This document shows, one piece after another, positions 34,750-42,368 of a DNA stretch of 64,000 nucleotides (position 1 is the first letter of the stretch; the number at the start of each line of letters is the position of its first letter). Source of the DNA: Luteimonas arsenica (GTDB taxonomy: Bacteria; Pseudomonadota; Gammaproteobacteria; Xanthomonadales; Xanthomonadaceae); assembly GCF_004352825.1 (NCBI RefSeq), contig NZ_SJRW01000001.1:682001-746000 (forward strand). The letters run 5' to 3'. Below the pieces are notes generated by a model. The model worked only from the letters and a program-made list of their open reading frames with translations. It was not told the origin of the DNA and did not search any database. Made by a program: the position numbers and the translations under genes.

Positions 34750-36438
34750 TCACGCCCTCGGACTCCGCTCCTCCCTCACCTTCGGCCGCCGGTCACTGAG
34801 CAACACGCTCACCACGATCCCCAGCCCCAGCGCCGACGCCAGCAGGAACATCACCATCGCCACCGCCGGGTAGCCGAACAGCTTGGGCCCGGCCACGTCA
34901 CCGCGCATCAGCATCGCGCTGGCCAGGATCAGCGCGGCCACGATCACGCCGGCGGCCACGCGGTTGGCGATCTTCTGCAGGTTCTCCGTCAGCCGCGATT
35001 CCTGGATGCCAGCCACGCGCACCTGCAGCTTGTTCTCCGACGCCAGCGACAGGATGGTGGACAGCTTGCGCGGTGCTTCCTGCAACAGGGCCTGCAGTTC
35101 CATGGCATCGCCGGCCAAGCGCGCGGGCGAGAAGGCCTGGCGCACGCGCTGGCGCATCAGGGTCTGGAGGTGGCTCTCCACGGCCTGGCGAACGTCCAGG
35201 TCGGGATCCAGGGCGTCGCAAACGCCTTCGAGGTTGAGCAGGGTCTTGCCCAGGGCGTTCATTTCCGGCGGCGTGCGCAGGCCGCAGGCCACGCCCAGGC
35301 GGGCGAGTTCCATCATCAGACGGCCTTCGGACAGGGCCTGCGAGCTGCCCTGGGCGGCGTAGCGGGCGATCATGTAGCCGACTTCGCGCACGTAGCGGAC
35401 TTCGTCGAAGTCCTCCAGCCGGATCGACATGGCGATGGATTCGGCGGCGACGTCCTCGCCGCGGCCGTCGATGGCGGAGAACAGCAGCTTCAGCAGGTGC
35501 TCGCGCTGCCGCGGCGGCACGTGTGCGACCATGCCGAGGTCGAAGATCGCCAGGCGGCCATCGTCGGTCACCAGCAGGTTGCCGGGGTGCGGGTCGGCGT
35601 GGATCTCGCCGTGTACGAAGACCTGGTCGAGGTAGCCGCGCATCAGCGCGGCGGCGAGCGGCTGGTAGTCGTTTTCGGTGCGGCGCAGGCCGCCCAGGGC
35701 GGTGGCCTTGGTGCCGCGCACGAGCTCCATCGTGAGCACGCGGCGCGAGGTGAAGTCGCGGAACGGGGCGGGCAGCACCAGTTCGGGATACGCGGCCAGG
35801 CGTTCGGCGAAACGCTCCAGGTTGTCGGCTTCGGTGCGGTAGTCGAGTTCGGCCAGCAGTGACTTGCGGAATTCGTGCACCCAGTCGGAGAAGCGCAGGC
35901 GGCGGCCGATGCCGGTGTGGGTGTCGACGCGGTCGGCGATGCCGGCCAGGGTGTCGAGGTCGGCGCGGATCACGGCGTCGACGCCGGGGCGCTGCACCTT
36001 GACCGCGACTTCGCGGCCGTCGTTGAGCACGGCGCGGTGCACCTGGGCGATGGAGGCGGTGCCCAGGGGGACCTCGTCGAATTCGCGGAACAGCTTGCCC
36101 ACGCGCACGCCGAGTTCGGATTCGATGATCGCGCGCACTTCGTCGACCGGCACCGGGGCCACGTCGTCCTGCATGCGCTCCAGGGCGGCGAGGTAGGCGG
36201 GCGGCACCATGTCCGGGCGCGTCGAGAGCGACTGGCCGAGCTTGATGAAGGTCGGGCCCAGGGCTTCGAGGTCGCGGACGAAGGCTTCGGGGCCGGTGTC
36301 GTCGCCCTCGGCTTCGGTGGCCTCGACGGGGTCCTCCCCGGTCTCGAGGTCGGGGCCGGCAAAGACGCCGGCCCCGCGGTGCTTCAGGATGAACTTCAGT
36401 ACCTGGGCGCTGCGCGCCATGCTGCTGTTTGCGGCCAT
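34750..36438 (-). CDS. ubiB: UbiB/ABC1-family atypical kinase-like protein
   Basis: The 562-residue protein starts at 36438 after a perfect AAAGGAGG site; the longer open frame is rejected. The KxGQ motif is FIKLGQSLSTRPDMVPP. The A-rich loop region is GTASIAQVHRA, the catalytic/metal segment is HADPHPGNLLV and IFDLGMV, and two hydrophobic helices end the protein (VIVAALILASAMLM, AVAMVMFLLASALGLGIVVSVLL). UbiB proteins support ubiquinone biosynthesis or lipid transfer in the membrane. It stands outside a ubiEJB cluster, so a second ABC1 paralogue is possible. Confidence 0.87.
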   Translation of the reverse strand: MAANSSMARSAQVLKFILKHRGAGVFAGPDLETGEDPVEATEAEGDDTGPEAFVRDLEALGPTFIKLGQSLSTRPDMVPPAYLAALERMQDDVAPVPVDEVRAIIESELGVRVGKLFREFDEVPLGTASIAQVHRAVLNDGREVAVKVQRPGVDAVIRADLDTLAGIADRVDTHTGIGRRLRFSDWVHEFRKSLLAELDYRTEADNLERFAERLAAYPELVLPAPFRDFTSRRVLTMELVRGTKATALGGLRRTENDYQPLAAALMRGYLDQVFVHGEIHADPHPGNLLVTDDGRLAIFDLGMVAHVPPRQREHLLKLLFSAIDGRGEDVAAESIAMSIRLEDFDEVRYVREVGYMIARYAAQGSSQALSEGRLMMELARLGVACGLRTPPEMNALGKTLLNLEGVCDALDPDLDVRQAVESHLQTLMRQRVRQAFSPARLAGDAMELQALLQEAPRKLSTILSLASENKLQVRVAGIQESRLTENLQKIANRVAAGVIVAALILASAMLMRGDVAGPKLFGYPAVAMVMFLLASALGLGIVVSVLLSDRRPKVREERSPRA

Positions 36439-36614
36439 GGGCCCTCCTTTGCGCCAATGTAGCCGGAGCGGCGTCAAGGCGGTGGCGTGGCCGGTGGCTC
36501 GTACCCGCCGACGGGCGCTTTGTCGCCGGATCGGGGGTTCCGTCGCAAGGCCCGCGAAGCTGGCGCGGCGGCTGGGTATGCTCCGCCGCAATCCCATCCG
36601 CAAGCGGCCCTCCC

Positions 36615-37865
36615 GTGATCAAGAGCTTCTTCTTCGTCCTCCGCCTCGCCGTCGCCTGGTTCCTGGCGGTGGTGCTGGTGGCCATCATGTGGTCCGAGCT
36701 GCCGCTGCTGGGGCGCGTGGACTGGCCGGTCGTGTTGCTGGGCATGGTGACGATGGCGCTGGTGGTCGCGGGTGCGCTGTCGCACCTGGGGCGGGTCCGG
36801 TTGATCGCGGGTCACATCGACAAGTCGGTGTTGTCCAACCGCCAGCGGCGGCAGGTGGAGATCCCGCTGGAGGCCGGCGAGGCCTTCGACCTGGTCGAGG
36901 CCGCCGTGCGCGAGCTGCCGCGGGTCGAGCAGGTCGAGGCAGCGCGCGACAGCCTGCAGCTGCGCGCCAAGGTTGGTCGGCCGCAGACCTATGGCGGGCA
37001 TCCGCTGGGCCGCTGGAACCCGCTGCTGTGGTTCGGTATCCCGCGGAACCAGATCCAGGCGACGGTCACGCCCGGCCACGACAGCGGCAGCGTCACCCTG
37101 ATCTGCGAGTCCGAGTCGCCGGCCTGGAGCGACTGGTTCCTGGTTGACGACGGAACCAACTACGAGAACGCCGAGGCGATCACCCGCGCCATCAGCCGCC
37201 GCGTCGCCGAGCACCGCCGCGGCGAGAAGGCCGCCGCCGTGCAGACCGCCACCGAGAAGGAACTCGCGGTCGCGAAGCTGGGCCTGCTGCACGCCCAGGT
37301 CGAGCCGCACTTCCTCTACAACACGCTGGCCAGCGCCCAGCTGCTGGCGCGCAGCGATCCGCCGCGCGCCGACGAGATGCTCGGCCACCTGATCCAGTAC
37401 CTGCGCCACTCGCTGCCGAGCACCGGCGACGAACTCTCGACGCTGGGGGAGGAGCTGGAACGCGCCGTGGCCTACCTGGAGATCCTGAAGATCCGCATGG
37501 GCCCGCGTCTGGACGTGCAGGTGGACGTGCCGGAAAACCTGCGCGCCACGCCCTTGCCGCCGATGATGCTGCAGACCCTGGTCGAGAACGCGATCAAGCA
37601 CGGCCTGGAGCCGCGCACCGCCGGCGGCACGGTGTGGATCCGCGCCCGCGCCAGCGAAGGCACGGTGGCGGTGACGGTGGCCGACGACGGCGACGGTTTC
37701 AGCGCCAAGACCAGCGGCACCGGCATCGGCCTGAAGAACGTGCGCGAGCGCCTGCGCCTGGTGTTCGGCGGCGAGGCCGCGCTGGCGGTCGTCGCCAATT
37801 TCCCGGCGGGCGTGGCGGCGACGATCACCCTGCCCGCCAGCGAGGGAGTCCGCAGCCATGTCTGA
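36615..37865 (+). CDS. LytS-type sensor histidine kinase
   Basis: The 416-residue protein starts at a GTG (36615, VIKSFFFVLRLAVAWFLAVVLVAIMW) with two N-terminal helices. A cytoplasmic region of about 150 residues follows, then the His_kinase domain (HAQVEPHFLYNTLASAQLL), LVENAIKHGLEPR and GTGIGLKNVRERLRL. It overlaps the response regulator gene by 8 bases, so the two are a cognate pair. No known sensor fold was recognised in the middle region. Confidence 0.88.
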   Translation: MIKSFFFVLRLAVAWFLAVVLVAIMWSELPLLGRVDWPVVLLGMVTMALVVAGALSHLGRVRLIAGHIDKSVLSNRQRRQVEIPLEAGEAFDLVEAAVRELPRVEQVEAARDSLQLRAKVGRPQTYGGHPLGRWNPLLWFGIPRNQIQATVTPGHDSGSVTLICESESPAWSDWFLVDDGTNYENAEAITRAISRRVAEHRRGEKAAAVQTATEKELAVAKLGLLHAQVEPHFLYNTLASAQLLARSDPPRADEMLGHLIQYLRHSLPSTGDELSTLGEELERAVAYLEILKIRMGPRLDVQVDVPENLRATPLPPMMLQTLVENAIKHGLEPRTAGGTVWIRARASEGTVAVTVADDGDGFSAKTSGTGIGLKNVRERLRLVFGGEAALAVVANFPAGVAATITLPASEGVRSHV

Positions 37866-38631
37866 CATCGCCTGGACCTGCGTCGTCGCCGAGGACGAGG
37901 CGCTGCTGCGGCGCTCGCTGCTCGACCAGCTGCAGCGCGCCTGGCCGGCCCTGCGCGTGGTGGCGGAGTGCGAGGACGGTGCGAGCGCGCTGGAGGCGAT
38001 CGCCGGACACCGGCCCGAGGTCGCCTTCCTCGACATCCGCATGCCGGGCCTGAACGGCCTGGAAGTGGCGGCCGCGGCGGCCGAGGCGAGCCCGGGCACG
38101 CGCATCGTCTTCGTCACCGCCTATGACCAGTACGCGGTGGATGCCTTCGAGCGCGGCGCGATCGACTACCTGCTGAAACCCATCTCGCCCGAGCGCCTGG
38201 ACGCCACCGTGCAGCGCCTGCAGGCGCGTGGCGGCAGCGACGCGGTCGCGCTGACGAAGCTGCTGGAGCGCATCGGCCCGCCGCCCCCGCGCGCGGACGC
38301 GCCGCCGCCGCTGACCTGGCTCACCGCCAGCGCCGGCCGCGAGACGCGCCTGGTGCTGGTGGAGGACGTGGCCTATTTCCGCGCCGACAACAAGTACACG
38401 ACGGTGGTCACGGAGGGGGGCGAGGCGCTGCTGCGCACGCCGATCCGCGAGCTGCTGGGCGTGCTGGATCCGACGATCTTCAAGCAGATCCACCGCTCGA
38501 CGATCGTCAACCTCAAGGCCATCGCCGGCATCACGCGCGACGAGAGCGGGCGCGGAACGGTCCGCTTGAAGTCGCGGCCGGAGACGCTGGCGGTCAGCCA
38601 GACCTTCATGCCGCTGTTCCGTCACATGTAG
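37858..38631 (+). CDS. LytTR/AlgR-family response regulator
   Basis: The 257-residue protein has a receiver domain (CVVAEDEALLRRSLLDQL, phosphoacceptor in VAFLDIRMPGLNG, lysine in LLKPISPERL). It ends with a LytTR DNA-binding domain (YFRADNKYTTVVTEGGEALLRTP; FKQIHRSTIVNLKAI). It is paired with the preceding kinase, and is also the only LytTR regulator in the window for the orphan AlgZ-like kinase beside the pilus operon. Confidence 0.93.
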   Translation: MSDIAWTCVVAEDEALLRRSLLDQLQRAWPALRVVAECEDGASALEAIAGHRPEVAFLDIRMPGLNGLEVAAAAAEASPGTRIVFVTAYDQYAVDAFERGAIDYLLKPISPERLDATVQRLQARGGSDAVALTKLLERIGPPPPRADAPPPLTWLTASAGRETRLVLVEDVAYFRADNKYTTVVTEGGEALLRTPIRELLGVLDPTIFKQIHRSTIVNLKAIAGITRDESGRGTVRLKSRPETLAVSQTFMPLFRHM

Positions 38632-38673
38632 CGGCCGCGGGCCGTCCAGTACTGCATTGCTGCACCGCCACCC

Positions 38674-38692
38674 CTGCGAGGTGACCCGTGAA
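38674..38692 (+). repeat. Shared translation-start element, copy 1
   Basis: CTGCGAGGTGACCCGTGAA spans the ribosome-binding site and start of the preceding gene entry. It matches 48095-48113 at 18 of 19 bases, with partial similarity continuing further upstream (GCTGC...CC...CCA). Confidence 0.55.
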
Positions 38693-39092
38693 CAAGCTCA
38701 TTGTCCTGTGCTATTTCGTGCTTTCGCTGTTCGGCTGCGAGGTGGGCGGCACGACCTTCGTGCACCGCACCAGCGTGGATGGCACTGATGCGCTCTACAG
38801 CAAGGCGCATGTGCAGGCCGGCGTGGCCCGGTTCGAATGCCTGCGCAGTGAAAGCGGGCAGTGTTACTACACGGTCTATCCGCAGGGCTGCGCGCCTGCG
38901 GTGGCGGGGACCGACGTCGCCGCGGCGGGACAGGCTGGCGCGTGCCCCGCGGAGCCGGTCCGGCGCTTCATCGTCGCCAGCGGCGACAGCCGGCAGATCA
39001 CCGGCCTGCGGGATTTCAGCCTGTGCGTGAGCGCTGATGGTGGCGTGCGCGGGCCGGACTGCGAGGTTGCCGAACCGGTAGCCGCGCGCTGA
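38688..39092 (+). CDS. Small exported protein, possible lipoprotein, unknown function
   Basis: The 134-residue product starts at a GTG after GAGGTG. It has a hydrophobic N-terminus (LIVLCYFVLSLFGC); Cys17 could be lipidated although the preceding Phe is unusual. The mature part carries several cysteines (FECLRSESGQCYYTVYPQGC; ACPAEP; SLCVSADGGVRGPDC), suggesting a disulfide-bonded periplasmic protein. The 19 bases spanning its start are nearly identical to those at 48095. Family not recognised. Confidence 0.65.
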   Translation: MNKLIVLCYFVLSLFGCEVGGTTFVHRTSVDGTDALYSKAHVQAGVARFECLRSESGQCYYTVYPQGCAPAVAGTDVAAAGQAGACPAEPVRRFIVASGDSRQITGLRDFSLCVSADGGVRGPDCEVAEPVAAR

Positions 39093-39107
39093 GGCGTGTC
39101 CAGCAAA

Positions 39108-39137
39108 AAGGGCTTGCGGATTGTTCCGCAAGCCCTT
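39108..39137. terminator. Bidirectional terminator for tRNA-Asn and the 38688 gene
   Basis: AAGGGCTTGCGGA, loop TTGT, TCCGCAAGCCCTT: a 13-base perfect stem. GAATTTTTT follows on plus and TTTTTGC on minus, so it can end transcripts in both directions. Confidence 0.9.
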
Positions 39138-39145
39138 GAATTTTT

Positions 39146-39222
39146 TGGCGCCCGAAGTTGGACTCGAACCAACGACCCCCTGATTAACAGTCAAGTGCTC
39201 TAACCGGCTGAGCTATTCGGGC
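39146..39222 (-). tRNA. tRNA-Asn (GTT)
   Basis: On the minus strand, GCCCGAA pairs with TTCGGGC, discriminator G, and encoded CCA. The D arm is GCTCAGCCGGTTAGAGC, the anticodon loop is CTGTTAA (GTT, Asn), and the T loop is TTCGAGT. Length is 77 bases. Confidence 0.97.
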
Positions 39223-39232
39223 GGGGACGCAC

Positions 39233-39260
39233 ATTTTAGTGTTTGCGCCGCCGGGGTCAA
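39233..39260 (-). promoter_or_regulatory. Promoter of tRNA-Asn
   Basis: On the minus strand, TTGACC (39260-39255), 16-base spacer, TAAAAT (39238-39233), ending 10 bases before the tRNA. Confidence 0.75.
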
Positions 39261-39433
39261 GGATTGGGCGCGGCTTTCCGGTTCAGGGACAGGCCGGGTC
39301 CGAAGGCGGACCGGGTCGGGGCAGCCGCCTGCAGGGCCTGATGGCGCTGGAATCGGCCTGACGGGTGGGGTTCGGGTCGGAGAAAGCTGTCTGGCGGGTG
39401 AGGCGGTGGGGCGGTCCCGGCTGCAGCCCCTCC

Positions 39434-39439
39434 TACAAT
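39434..39439 (+). promoter_or_regulatory. -10 box of uvrB, predicting a leaderless transcript
   Basis: TACAAT ends 6 bases before the uvrB ATG at 39446. A GGAGG touches the ATG directly, too close for normal ribosome binding, which fits leaderless initiation. No LexA box (CTGT-N8-ACAG) or Xanthomonas-type LexA site was recognised nearby. Confidence 0.45.
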
Positions 39440-39445
39440 GGGAGG

Positions 39446-41482
39446 ATGACTGCTCCGGACTACCCCCGCTTCCAGCTCGTTTCCCCCTACCGGCCCGCCG
39501 GCGACCAGCCGCAGGCCATCGAGCGCCTGGTGGCGGGCTTCGAGGGCGGCCTGGCCGCGCAGACCCTGCTAGGTGTCACCGGTTCGGGCAAGACCTACAC
39601 CATCGCCAACGTGGTCGAGGCGGTTCAGAAGCCCACCATCGTGATGGCGCCCAACAAGACGCTGGCCGCCCAGCTCTACGGCGAATTCAAGTCCTTCTTC
39701 CCGCACAACGCGGTCGAGTACTTCGTCAGCTACTACGACTACTACCAGCCCGAGGCTTACGTGCCCTCGTCGGACACCTTCATCGAGAAGGACAGTTCGA
39801 TGAACGAGCACATCGAGCAGATGCGGCTGTCGGCGACCAAGGCGCTGCTGTCGCGGCCCGACGCGCTGATCGTGGCCACGGTGTCGGCGATCTACGGCTT
39901 GGGCGATCCCGAGGACTACCTGAAGCTGCGCCTGATCCTGGCCCGCGGCGAGTTGATCGAGCAGCGCCAGCTGATCCGCCAGCTCACCGAGTTGCAGTAC
40001 ACGCGCAACGACACCGAGCTGCGCCGCGGCACCTACCGGGTGCGCGGCGAGGTGATCGACGTGCATCCGGCGGAGTCGGAAAGCGAGGCGCTGCGCATCG
40101 AGCTGTTCGATGGCGAAGTGGAGAACCTGAGTCTGTTCGATCCGCTCACAGGCGAAGTGCTGCGAAAAGTGCCGCGCTACACCGTGTATCCGAAGACCCA
40201 TTACGCCAGCACCCGCGAGAGCGTGCTCAACGCCATCGAGACCATCAAGGTCGAGCTGAAAGGCCATCTCGAGAAGCTGTACGCGGAAAACCGGCTGGTC
40301 GAGGCCCAGCGCCTGGCGCAGCGCACCCAGTTCGACCTGGAGATGATGGCCGAGGTCGGCTACTGCAACGGCATCGAGAACTACTCGCGGCACCTGACCC
40401 GGCGTGCGGCCGGCGAGGCGCCGCCGACGCTGTTCGACTACCTGCCGCCGGACGCGCTGCTGGTGGTCGACGAATCGCACGTGACCGTGCCGCAGATCGG
40501 CGGCATGTACCGCGGCGACCGCGCGCGCAAGGAGACGCTGGTGGAGTTCGGCTTCCGGCTGCCGTCGGCGCTGGACAACCGGCCGCTGCGCTTCGAAGAG
40601 TGGGAGGATCGCGCGCCGCGCACGATCTTCGTCTCGGCCACGCCCGGCAAGTACGAGCTGGAGCACTCCGGCGACGACGTGGTGGAGCTGGTGGTGCGGC
40701 CCACCGGCCTGGTCGATCCCGAGGTCGAGATCCGCCCGGTGGCAACCCAGGTCGACGACGTGCTGGGCGAGATCCACCAGCGCGTGGCCATGGGCGACCG
40801 CGTGCTGATCACCACGCTGACCAAGCGCATGGCCGAGAACCTGACCGAATACCTCGGCGAGCACGATGTGCGCGTGCGCTACCTGCACTCCGACGTCGAC
40901 ACCGTGGAGCGGGTGGAGATCATCCGCGACCTGCGCCTGGGCCAGTTCGACGTGCTGGTGGGCATCAACCTGCTGCGCGAGGGCCTGGACATGCCCGAGG
41001 TGTCGCTGGTGGCGATCCTGGACGCGGACAAGGAGGGCTTCCTGCGTTCGACCGGCTCGCTGATCCAGACCATCGGCCGCGCGGCGCGCAACCTGCGCGG
41101 TAAGGCGATCCTCTATGCGGACAAGGTCACCGATTCGATGAAGCGCGCGATCGAGGAGACCGACCGCCGGCGCCAGAAGCAGGTCGAATACAACGCCGAG
41201 CACGGCATCACCCCGCGCTCGGTGGCGCGTCCGGTCATGGACATCATGGAGGGCGCCCGCAGCGACGCCGCCGAGGCCCGCGCCAGCGGTCGCGGCCGGG
41301 GCCGCAAGGTGGCCGAGCAGGGCGAGGACTACGCCCGGATGGACCCGGCCCGTGCCGCGGCGAGGCTCAAGGAGCTGGAGCAGCAGATGTACCAGCACGC
41401 CCGCGACCTGGAGTTCGAGGAGGCCGCCTCCGTCCGCGACCGCATCCAGGCCCTCAGGGAGACCATGCTGGCCGCCCGCTGA
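39446..41482 (+). CDS. uvrB: UvrABC system protein B
   Basis: The 678-residue helicase-like damage-verification subunit of nucleotide excision repair. It begins [21 protein letters not shown], with Walker A TGSGKTYT. The beta-hairpin is [21 protein letters not shown], helicase motifs include [18 protein letters not shown] and [11 protein letters not shown], and the C-terminal UVR domain ([22 protein letters not shown]) binds UvrC. The start at 39446 gives the expected N-terminus; the longer frame is not supported. Confidence 0.98.
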   Translation: MTAPDYPRFQLVSPYRPAGDQPQAIERLVAGFEGGLAAQTLLGVTGSGKTYTIANVVEAVQKPTIVMAPNKTLAAQLYGEFKSFFPHNAVEYFVSYYDYYQPEAYVPSSDTFIEKDSSMNEHIEQMRLSATKALLSRPDALIVATVSAIYGLGDPEDYLKLRLILARGELIEQRQLIRQLTELQYTRNDTELRRGTYRVRGEVIDVHPAESESEALRIELFDGEVENLSLFDPLTGEVLRKVPRYTVYPKTHYASTRESVLNAIETIKVELKGHLEKLYAENRLVEAQRLAQRTQFDLEMMAEVGYCNGIENYSRHLTRRAAGEAPPTLFDYLPPDALLVVDESHVTVPQIGGMYRGDRARKETLVEFGFRLPSALDNRPLRFEEWEDRAPRTIFVSATPGKYELEHSGDDVVELVVRPTGLVDPEVEIRPVATQVDDVLGEIHQRVAMGDRVLITTLTKRMAENLTEYLGEHDVRVRYLHSDVDTVERVEIIRDLRLGQFDVLVGINLLREGLDMPEVSLVAILDADKEGFLRSTGSLIQTIGRAARNLRGKAILYADKVTDSMKRAIEETDRRRQKQVEYNAEHGITPRSVARPVMDIMEGARSDAAEARASGRGRGRKVAEQGEDYARMDPARAAARLKELEQQMYQHARDLEFEEAASVRDRIQALRETMLAAR

Positions 41483-41485
41483 GGC

Positions 41486-41514
41486 TTGCCGCGGGGCCGG
41501 CCAGCGGCTAGAAT
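41486..41514 (+). promoter_or_regulatory. Promoter of tRNA-Val
   Basis: TTGCCG (41486), 17-base spacer, TAGAAT (41509), ending 13 bases before the tRNA. It begins 4 bases after the uvrB stop. Confidence 0.75.
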
Positions 41515-41527
41515 TCGCGTCCCTTCG

Positions 41528-41602
41528 GGGCGGTTAGCTCAGCGGTAGAGCACTACCTTGACATGGTAGGGGTCACAGGTTCGAACCCTGTACCGCCCAC
41601 CA
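41528..41602 (+). tRNA. tRNA-Val (GAC)
   Basis: GGGCGGT pairs with ACCGCCC, followed by A and encoded CCA. The D arm is GCTCAGCGGTAGAGC, the anticodon loop is TTGACAT (GAC, Val), and the T loop is TTCGAAC. Length is 75 bases. A short hairpin (CCACGCC/GGCGTGG, 41600-41617) overlaps the CCA end, with no T-run, so read-through into the next gene is possible. Confidence 0.97.
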
Positions 41603-41654
41603 CGCCGGACGGCGTGGCTCCCGAAGCGGCATCCCCTTGGACGTTGAGGCGGGC

Positions 41655-42161
41655 ATGTCCTTCAACATCCGCCAGATCTTCGCAGCCCTGAACGACGCCG
41701 ACGCGGACTACGTGGTCGTTGGCGGCTTCGCCGTGATCCTCCATGGCTACCTGCGCGCAACGGCCGATCTCGACCTGGCGGTCGGGCTGTCGCCGGAGAA
41801 CGCGGCGCGTGCGATGGAGGCCCTGGCCGCGATCGGCCTCCAGTCCCGCCTGCCGGTTCCCATGGCGGATTTCGCCGACCCCGCAAAGCGTGGCGAGTGG
41901 GGCAAGCGCAACATGTCCGTGTTCCCGCTGTGGGATCCATCGAACCCGCTGCGGTCGGTCGACGTGTTCATCGACGAGCCTGTCGCCTTCGAGGAGCTGC
42001 TGCGTGATGCCGTGCGCAAGGATCTCGACGGGCTGTCGATCCCGGTGGCCAGCATCGACCACCTGATCCGGATGAAGGCGGATGTGGGCCGTCCGCGGGA
42101 TATGGAGGACATCGCGAAGCTGCGCGAGATCCGCGATGCTGCGGTGGGAGGTTCCGGATGA
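41655..42161 (+). CDS. Minimal nucleotidyltransferase-fold protein (toxin-like)
   Basis: The 168-residue protein starts at 41655 (MSFNIRQIFAALN) after GAGGCG; a TTG 6 codons upstream is possible. The polymerase-beta-type signature is VVVGGFAVILHGYLRATADLDLAV (GG, then DxD at Asp-Leu-Asp), with a third acidic site in RSVDVFIDEP. The C-terminal IDHLIRMKADVGRPRDMEDIAKLREI is typical of DUF6036/AbiEii-like nucleotidyltransferases. Its catalytic residues look intact. It begins 52 bases after tRNA-Val and overlaps a 62-codon gene. A toxin that nucleotidylates tRNA or protein is a plausible role, by analogy. Confidence 0.8.
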   Translation: MSFNIRQIFAALNDADADYVVVGGFAVILHGYLRATADLDLAVGLSPENAARAMEALAAIGLQSRLPVPMADFADPAKRGEWGKRNMSVFPLWDPSNPLRSVDVFIDEPVAFEELLRDAVRKDLDGLSIPVASIDHLIRMKADVGRPRDMEDIAKLREIRDAAVGGSG

Positions 42162-42346
42162 TGGACGAAGCACCCATCGACTTCGAAGCGCTGGAGCACG
42201 AGCAACTGCTGGCCTGGGTGGCGCTCCCGGTGGCGGCCAAGGTCGATTTTTTCGAGGAGATGGTCGAAATCGCCTACCTCAGCGGAGCGCTGTCGCCCGA
42301 GCGCCTGGCCCTGCGCGACGGAGCGCCGAGCGGGCGTTTGCCCTGA
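42158..42346 (+). CDS. Small acidic partner of the nucleotidyltransferase gene
   Basis: The 62-residue protein starts with ATGATG overlapping the upstream stop. It is acidic and helical: DFEALEHEQLLAWVALPVAAKVDFFEEMVEIAYLSGAL, ending LSPERLALRDG. Tight coupling to the nucleotidyltransferase gene suggests a regulatory or antitoxin-like partner. I do not recognise a domain, and it is not a HEPN protein by visible motif (no RxxxxH). Confidence 0.65.
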   Translation: MMDEAPIDFEALEHEQLLAWVALPVAAKVDFFEEMVEIAYLSGALSPERLALRDGAPSGRLP

Positions 42347-42368
42347 GCAAAATCCGGGCTCCGGCCCA

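Noticed and set aside
38622-39194. 190-codon minus-strand frame starting MTVNQGVVGSSPTSG
   Set aside because: This start is translated tRNA-Asn sequence, a common false protein; it also runs antisense to the 38688 gene.
41528-42368. Integrative element using tRNA-Val as attachment site
   Set aside because: No integrase and no second copy of the tRNA 3' end was seen downstream, so only a small module next to the tRNA can be claimed.
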